Shown here: piece after piece, positions 59,071 to 64,000 of the stretch
Position numbering within the stretch: the stretch's first letter is position 1
Layout: every line of letters starts with the position of its first letter
Assembly (NCBI RefSeq): GCF_033958435.1
Contig: NC_134138.1
Span: 183,266,798-183,330,797, forward strand
Direction: 5' to 3'
DNA: 64,000 nucleotides
From: Carettochelys insculpta
Lineage: Eukaryota > Chordata > Testudines > Carettochelyidae
Position numbers and translations under genes: made by a program
The notes under the pieces: generated by a model
What the model was told of the DNA's origin: nothing
The model's input: the letters and a program-made list of their open reading frames with translations, nothing else
Database searches by the model: none

Positions 59071-59413
59071 TATGCTGCATGCAGGCCTCACCTCATACAG
59101 GCCAGGGGTGCTTGGGAGCGGCCCTTTAAGGAAGCATCTGGCTGGCTGGTACTGGCTTTGGTTTCAGTTTATGCTGCGGGGCCCAGAAGGGCTTGGCAAC
59201 CATGTGACCCCCGTCTGCCGTGCCTCCAGCTCTGTTCTTTCGAAAGAGAGCCCAGAGCTGTGTGGACACTCCCTTTCGAAAGAATGGAGCAGTGTTTTGA
59301 AAGGGTGGATTGAACCTTTTTGTGTGCAGCCGAATGCTTTCAAAAGGCTGCAATTCAATTGTTATCATTTGAACTTTAGCCTTTTGAAATAGAGCTCTTG
59401 TGTAGACACAGCT
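59071..59413 (-). mobile_element. Terminal region of Harbinger-like element E1
   Basis: Ends TGTGTAGACACAGCT at 59413. Inside, CTTTCGAAAGAGAG, TGTGTGGACACTCCC and CTTTTGAAA blocks recur, as in family B copy 2 (14203). GGCCCTTTAAGG at about 59119 corresponds to CCCTTAAAGGGCCC of family D and to the same spot in E2. The opposite end of E1 was not found. Confidence 0.75.
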
Positions 59414-60035
59414 CTAGTGTTTGCATGGTGGCTAGCACAATGGACTTCTTATCTATGACTGGCATTCTTGGCGCTACCATAATACAAAAAATAAATAAGA
59501 ATAAATTCACCTTTTTGTGCTCTTTTTTCTCATAACGTGACAAGTCAATACAATGAAATACATAATACCCTATATGGGTCTGACTGAGCCTAGTGAGGTC
59601 AATGAGATTCTATCAAATTCAATGGGCTTTGAATCAGGCCCTGAGAGAATCCAAGAAATCTCCTCCTAAGTGACCCCATCATAAAAATATTTTCCAATGC
59701 CTAGCTAGAGAGTTTAAAACACTAAAGCCAACTAGGCATGTGCAAAATTTGGCTTCCTAACTGAAAGCCATGAATTTAAGATGACTGATTTTGTGGGGAA
59801 AAATATTTTTCAAACCACAAAGGTATTATAAAACTTCACAAATCTAGGTGGTAACAAAGACACAGAAGAGGCTGGACATTGTAGTGTGCAGACTGCCTAA
59901 AACAATGCAAAAATATCTGTAGCCCAATAAGAATAATACAATAAAAGTCAATAATAATACACTGCACATCTCTCATGCCTCTTACATCCTACATTCTCAA
60001 AGCATATTATAACCGTAAATTAATGGGCATCTCAG
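59414..60035. other. Unassigned AT-rich spacer
   Basis: No gene or named repeat seen. Confidence 0.5.
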
Positions 60036-60316
60036 TACAGCAAGGTCACAACATTGGTGAGTGCCACATTCACGAATTCAATAATTCGTGAGTGGCCTCG
60101 CTTCCCTAGACTCTGGGCAGAGAGCATGAGCCGCCATCACTTCCCCAGGGCTCTGGGCGGGGAGCGCTGCCAGCTGCCACTTTCCCAGCTCCCATGGCCC
60201 CACTGCCAGTCTCCACCTCCCATCTCTGCTGCCCAGAGCTGCCTACTCTATTCGTGAAATTCAACATTTGCGAGGGTTCTCAACACTGAACCCTTGTGAA
60301 TGTTGCGACCCTATTA
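60036..60316. mobile_element. Small DNA transposon (mariner-like?)
   Basis: AAGGTCACAACATTGGTGAG at the left and, inverted, AGGGTCGCAACATTCACAAG at the right form a diverged terminal repeat; TA occurs at both ends. A perfect hairpin CACGAATT-CAAT-AATTCGTG lies at 60071-60090. GC-rich interior, no ORF of note. Confidence 0.5.
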
Positions 60317-60424
60317 TATATCAGGGTGTCAGAAAAGTAGTATCCCCATTTTAAAATACTGAACACAGATTTTAAATGATTGTCCTAAACATACCCCAAA
60401 GATATAAGCTGAGATATTCAGAAT

Positions 60425-60955
60425 AGGGTGACTACCTTTTCAAAATGAAAAACAGGACAGTTGAAGGACCCCACTTCATCTGTGGTCCAGGCTAAGAGCT
60501 GGTGCAGGCCAGTGGTAACAGCCACCCAGGAGGTCCAAACCCTCCCCCTGTCCTGGGCGGGGGGGACATGGGTGCCTAAGAGTAGCCCCTTGGCCTCTCC
60601 CCACAGTATGCACTACCAAGGGCAGGTGAAATGGAAGGGTCAAAGGCTCCCTATAGTGGGTTGCCCTCCCTGAGCAGCTCCTATTTCTGCCTCTGGCTAG
60701 GGCAAGGATTCATAGGGAATAACAGAAGCAGGGGATGGAGCCTCATGATGACCATGAGCTCAGGGCCACATCAGCTCTTTCCTGCTCCCCCACCCCCACC
60801 TTCCAGGAAGAGGTTGGCTTCACCCCTGAGCCTTAGGCAAGTGCAGAGTGGTGTCACATGAAATCCAGGAAAATGCTGTCTTGGAGTCATTCAGCTCACA
60901 GGCCTTACAATGTATGATTCAGGACTGTCCTGCCCAATTAGGGACAAGTGGTGAC
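60425..60955. mobile_element. Non-autonomous DNA element, unnamed
   Basis: Left end AGGGTGACTACCTTTTCAAA, right end inverted GGTCACCACTTGTCCCTAAT. A related right end occurs at about 50030-50075. GC-rich, non-coding interior. Confidence 0.45.
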
Positions 60956-61116
60956 CAGTGTGTCCTCTAATTTTACCATCCATGGGCAAAATAAATGTTG
61001 TTATGTGCACCACTGATACAAACACATGCTGCCCACTATGGGTGCTCTGCTAATCAACTGGGTGGCACCTGAATCTCTCCTGGGCTGCCCAAACACTCAG
61101 CTTACAGGACACACTG
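60956..61116. mobile_element. Intact hAT-type MITE (161 bp)
   Basis: Perfect terminal repeat CAGTGTGTCCT / AGGACACACTG and an 8-bp flank GTGGTGAC (60948-60955) / GTGGTCAC (61117-61124) with one mismatch. It abuts the right end of the element at 60425. A decayed relative is at 27457-27595. Confidence 0.85.
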
Positions 61117-61305
61117 GTGGTCACATTCCTTCAGAGACCCATCCCCTTTTTTACACAAGAAATCACCCTTCCTCAGAACATGTAACCAAAGGGTGTGGGA
61201 GGAGTTATCACTTAATAAAATAATTGGGATGCATCGACTATAGGAATTATAACTGCAATTTCAGCGTTTCAATACCTACAACCTAAAATTATAGTGAAAT
61301 CCTAT

Positions 61306-61696
61306 GGCTGTGGCCACACTAGGAAGTGACATTGAAAGGGGTTATCCCTATCCATGATTTCAAAATAAGCCCTTTTGAAATGAGTCCCTTGGAAGCGACT
61401 ACACACAAAACGCGGATCAACATTGTGATCTGCAACATCGAAAAGACGCCCCATCATTTCAAAATGGAGCGGCTACACAGCCACAGCTTCATTTTGAAAT
61501 AACAGGGCAGGAAATGGTGAGGGCAGGGTCAAATGGCCGACAAGCCCTTCCTGGAGCACGGGCCAGCCACCCCCTTAAAGTGCCCCTCCCAAACACCGCC
61601 CCCATGCACATGCTGAGGACCCTGGCTGCTTGCAGCACGCGACCTCCAGCACAGCACTCGGCAAAGCCTTGGTTAGCCACCACACCACTGCCTGCC
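61306..61696 (+). mobile_element. Left terminal region of Harbinger-like element E2
   Basis: Begins GGCTGTGGCCACACTAGG. ATTTCAAAATAAG and CATTTTGAAATAA blocks alternate with internal CGACTACACAC and CGGCTACACAGCC, echoing the terminal motif. CCCTTAAAGTGCCCC precedes the transposase start. The matching right end would lie beyond 64000. Confidence 0.75.
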
Positions 61697-62964
61697 ATGG
61701 ACCCGCAGCACTTCACTGATGGGGACACCTTGGACATCACGGCCAGCCTGATGGCCATCCTGACAGCCTGCCATATGAGGCTACGTGCTGCCCGACATAT
61801 GACCGGCCTCCTGCAGGCCCCCCCCACCATGGTGCATCTGGAGCACCCCCTGTTCCAGCCCCGCCGTTGCCTCTGGCAGCACCTCACCAGCAGGGAATGG
61901 TGGGACGACATTGTCCTTGGAGAGTGGGATGACAACCAGTGGCTCCACAACTTCTGGATGACTCGGGCCACATTCATGGAGCTGTGCCATTGGCTGGCAC
62001 CAGCACTTCACCACCAGGACACCCGCACGCGGCCCGTGCTCCCCCTGGAGAAATGAGTAGTCATCGCCATGTGGAAGCTGGCCACCTCGGACAGCAACCG
62101 CTCGGTCAGCCACCAATTCAGGGGTGTCTTCCATGAGATAAGGCACCCAGGGCCACACACACATGGTGGGGTTCCAAGGAGGGGGGTCACAAGGAGTGGG
62201 GCCCGAGGGAGCGGGGTCCCCCATATGCTGCCACACACTCACGGGTGCCTGTGCCCTCTACCCCATACAGGTTGTCGCCGCCATCAACAGAATCCCCCTG
62301 TGCTGCCTGATCCACCCTGGAGACATGGACGCTGCCATGGCCGGCTTCCAACAGCTGGGATTCCCCAACTGCATCAGTGCATTGGACAGCACCCACATCG
62401 CCATCCGGGCCCCACCACACAGCCGGGGACAGTACATCAACCGAAAGGGCTACCACTCTGTCGTCCTCCAGGCCCTCGTGGATGCCTCACAGACATTTGT
62501 GTGGGTTGGCTGGGCAGGGCCCACAATGCCTGTGTCCTGCGGAACTTGTGGCTCAGCCACAGGATGGCAGAAGGCACCTACATCCCCCCATGGAAGCTGC
62601 CCCATCCATCGTTGCCGATGCTGCCTACTCACTCCAGGCCTGGCTAATGCGCCCCTACAAGGGACACACCAATGAGAGCCACGACCTCTTCAGTGCCCAC
62701 CTCAACCAGGCCAGGAACACCATGGAGTGGTGCCTCCTGATGCGCCTGGAGGAAGGCCTGCCCAGCGTGCCCGCAGTCGTGGGCATCTGCTGTGCACTGC
62801 ACAACCTGGTGGAGAGCAAGCAGGAGCTCTTTGTGGCACACTGGGCAGCCAAGGCTGTGCCGCACTATGAGCAGCCAGGTGCGGTCCTGTGTCGCCAGGT
62901 GCACCAGGACAGGGTGCGCATGCAGGAGGCCCTCCGGGAGGCCTTTGCCCGGGGGCCCTCATGA
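61697..62964 (+). pseudogene. Harbinger-type DDE transposase pseudogene (element E2)
   Basis: ATG at 61697 gives MDPQHFTDGDTL, followed by WWDDIVLGEWDDNQWLHNFW, CHWLAPALHHQD, a stop at 62054 (where E1 continues), IAMWKLATSDSNRSVSHQF and a short deletion before the intron. The intron donor reads ATAAGG instead of GTAAGG; the acceptor CCCATACAG (to 62270) is intact. Exon 2 has GFPNCISALDSTHIAIRAP, YINRKGYHSVVLQALVD, then a frameshift, GWLGRAHNACVLRN, a second frameshift, VADAAYSLQAWLMRPYKGH and QARNTMEW. Triad: first Asp present (ALDSTH), second Asp changed to Asn (AHNAC against AHDAR), Glu present, with a deletion right after it. It ends EALREAFARGPS and TGA at 62964. Dead gene of HARBI1-type. 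Confidence 0.88.
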
Positions 62965-63071
62965 CCTGACCCAGCTCACTACACGCAATGCCCCCCTGCC
63001 CCTGTTCTCACCCCTGCCCCACCAGCACCCCCTTGCCATCCCCACCCGAGGCAGGACACATAGCACCATTA

Positions 63072-63077
63072 AATAAA
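63072..63077 (+). terminator. Polyadenylation signal of the E2 transposase gene
   Basis: AATAAA about 110 bases after the stop codon, preceded by an overlapping ATTAAA. Confidence 0.6.
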
Positions 63078-63166
63078 TTCAACTGCTATTTTTGGAACAC
63101 AAAGAACATACGACTATTCACATGGGGGGTGACGGTGAACTACATACATGGGGAGGTGGGGGGGCC

Positions 63167-63957
63167 TCAATCCTCCATCGGAGTGGCTTGTCGGGAGCCA
63201 CGACAGCCCCTGGAGCTGCGACTGTCCCGGGTTTGGGGACCACAGCAGGTCCAGGATGGGGCAGGTGGAATGGGGAGGTAGGGCTGGACTAGGGTATCTA
63301 GGGGCTCAGACTTGCAGGGAGGAGCTGGGGGAGCCACAGATGGGCAGGGCTCACCAGGCCACAGCCAGCACGCAAGCTCCTGCCGCTTGGCCGGGGTCAT
63401 GTCGGCTGGGAGCAGAGCTGCAAGGGCGGGGGGGGGTGGAGGGGGCACAGGAGGGGCTGGGGAAGAGTGGGGAGCTGAGAAAGAGGGGGGGTGGGGAAGA
63501 GGGGGAGGCTGGGGCAGAGGGGGAGGTCAGGGAAGACGAGGAGGCTGGGGTGGAGTGGGGATGGGGAAGAGGAGGGGGCTGGGGAGGAAGTGGGGGCTGG
63601 GGCAGTGGGGGGTGCTGTGGGAAAGGCCATCCATGGGGCAGGCAGCTGGGCCAGGTGGTTGGCGATGACCTGGGTCAGGGTGTCGAGATACCCAGCCACC
63701 CAGTCCCAGGCCACCCACTTCGTGGAAAGCCATTCCCACAGCAACCAGTTTTGCTCCTTGCATGCAACCGTGTGGACTGCCACCAGATCATCTGCCCATC
63801 TGCGGCAGCGGCTCCTCCCACCACGGCATCCAGTCTGGGGAGGCGTCGCCCCTTTCCATCCTCTGCTGCTGCAGGGCTCCTGGGCATGTCCAGGGGGCTG
63901 GGGTGGCTGGCAGATGCCAAGGCTGTGAAGACATAAAGTGAGAGGGTGGTGCCCCAT
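63167..63957 (-). pseudogene. Second ORF of Harbinger-like element E2
   Basis: Convergent with the transposase gene. An acceptor-like CTTTATGTCTTCACAG (to 63923) opens an exon with RCRRWADDLVAVHTVACKEQ and NWLLWEWLSTKWVAWDWVAG, then YLDTLTQVIANHLAQLP: an amphipathic, probably coiled-coil segment. A long Pro/Ser-rich stretch follows (63630-63450), then, after a frameshift near 63420, TPAKRQELACWLWPG and a Ser/Arg-rich end with a stop at 63167. Harbinger elements carry such a partner protein with a Myb/SANT domain; that domain would be in exons beyond 64000. The open plus-strand frame of 262 codons at 63148-63936 is its antisense shadow. Confidence 0.6.
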
Positions 63958-64000
63958 CAGTCATGAGCCCGAGTACCATGGGCCAGCAGTCTTGTCCCCA

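Noticed and set aside
63148..63936. 262-codon plus-strand open frame, the longest in the window
   Set aside because: Gly/Arg/Glu-rich low-complexity translation; it is the antisense of the second ORF of element E2.

Overview
The window is vertebrate nuclear DNA, most likely from a turtle. The evidence is the repeat mix: decayed CR1 LINEs, MIR-type SINE relics, a tRNA-like SINE resembling the cryptodiran turtle SINE, a Penelope-like element with a GIY-YIG domain, and many palindromic DNA transposons ending in GGCTGTGTCTACAC-like termini. Nothing prokaryotic is present. The species assignment is inference; the repeats themselves are read from the sequence.

Only one host coding segment is supported. 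On the minus strand at 25678-25841 there is a 3'-terminal exon with a clean splice acceptor, 53 codons and a stop. Its product matches the C-terminus of SUGCT (succinyl-CoA:glutarate-CoA transferase, CoA-transferase family III). On this reading, positions above 25841 are the last intron of SUGCT, and positions below about 25080 are its 3' flank (INHBA side in other amniotes). I found no further host exon.

The rest is transposon-derived or featureless AT-rich sequence. Main blocks: CR1 fragments (1-590, 3148-3915, 22450-22562, 27240-29345); a second LINE family with APE-type endonuclease and RT (20730-21480 and 39143-40740, minus) and a third LINE 3' end (38150-38325, plus); hAT-like non-autonomous elements, several with 8-bp target duplications (2356, 28452, 36479, 44295, 60956); SINE copies (1635, 8780, 16490, 36356, 39013); and a Penelope-like fragment (about 55340-56010).

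The most striking layer is a PIF/Harbinger-type system. Non-autonomous palindromic elements form several families: A (5047, 19095), B (5276, 14203, 17502), C (9792, 32796), D (10333, 19561, 56613) and F (33489). Most have 3-bp target duplications. The three D copies are each exactly 711 bp. Two larger degenerate elements, E1 (about 56040-59413) and E2 (61306 to beyond the window end), carry a spliced DDE transposase gene facing a second ORF on the opposite strand. They share the terminal and subterminal motifs of the small elements and are candidate relatives of their mobiliser. Both transposase genes are broken.
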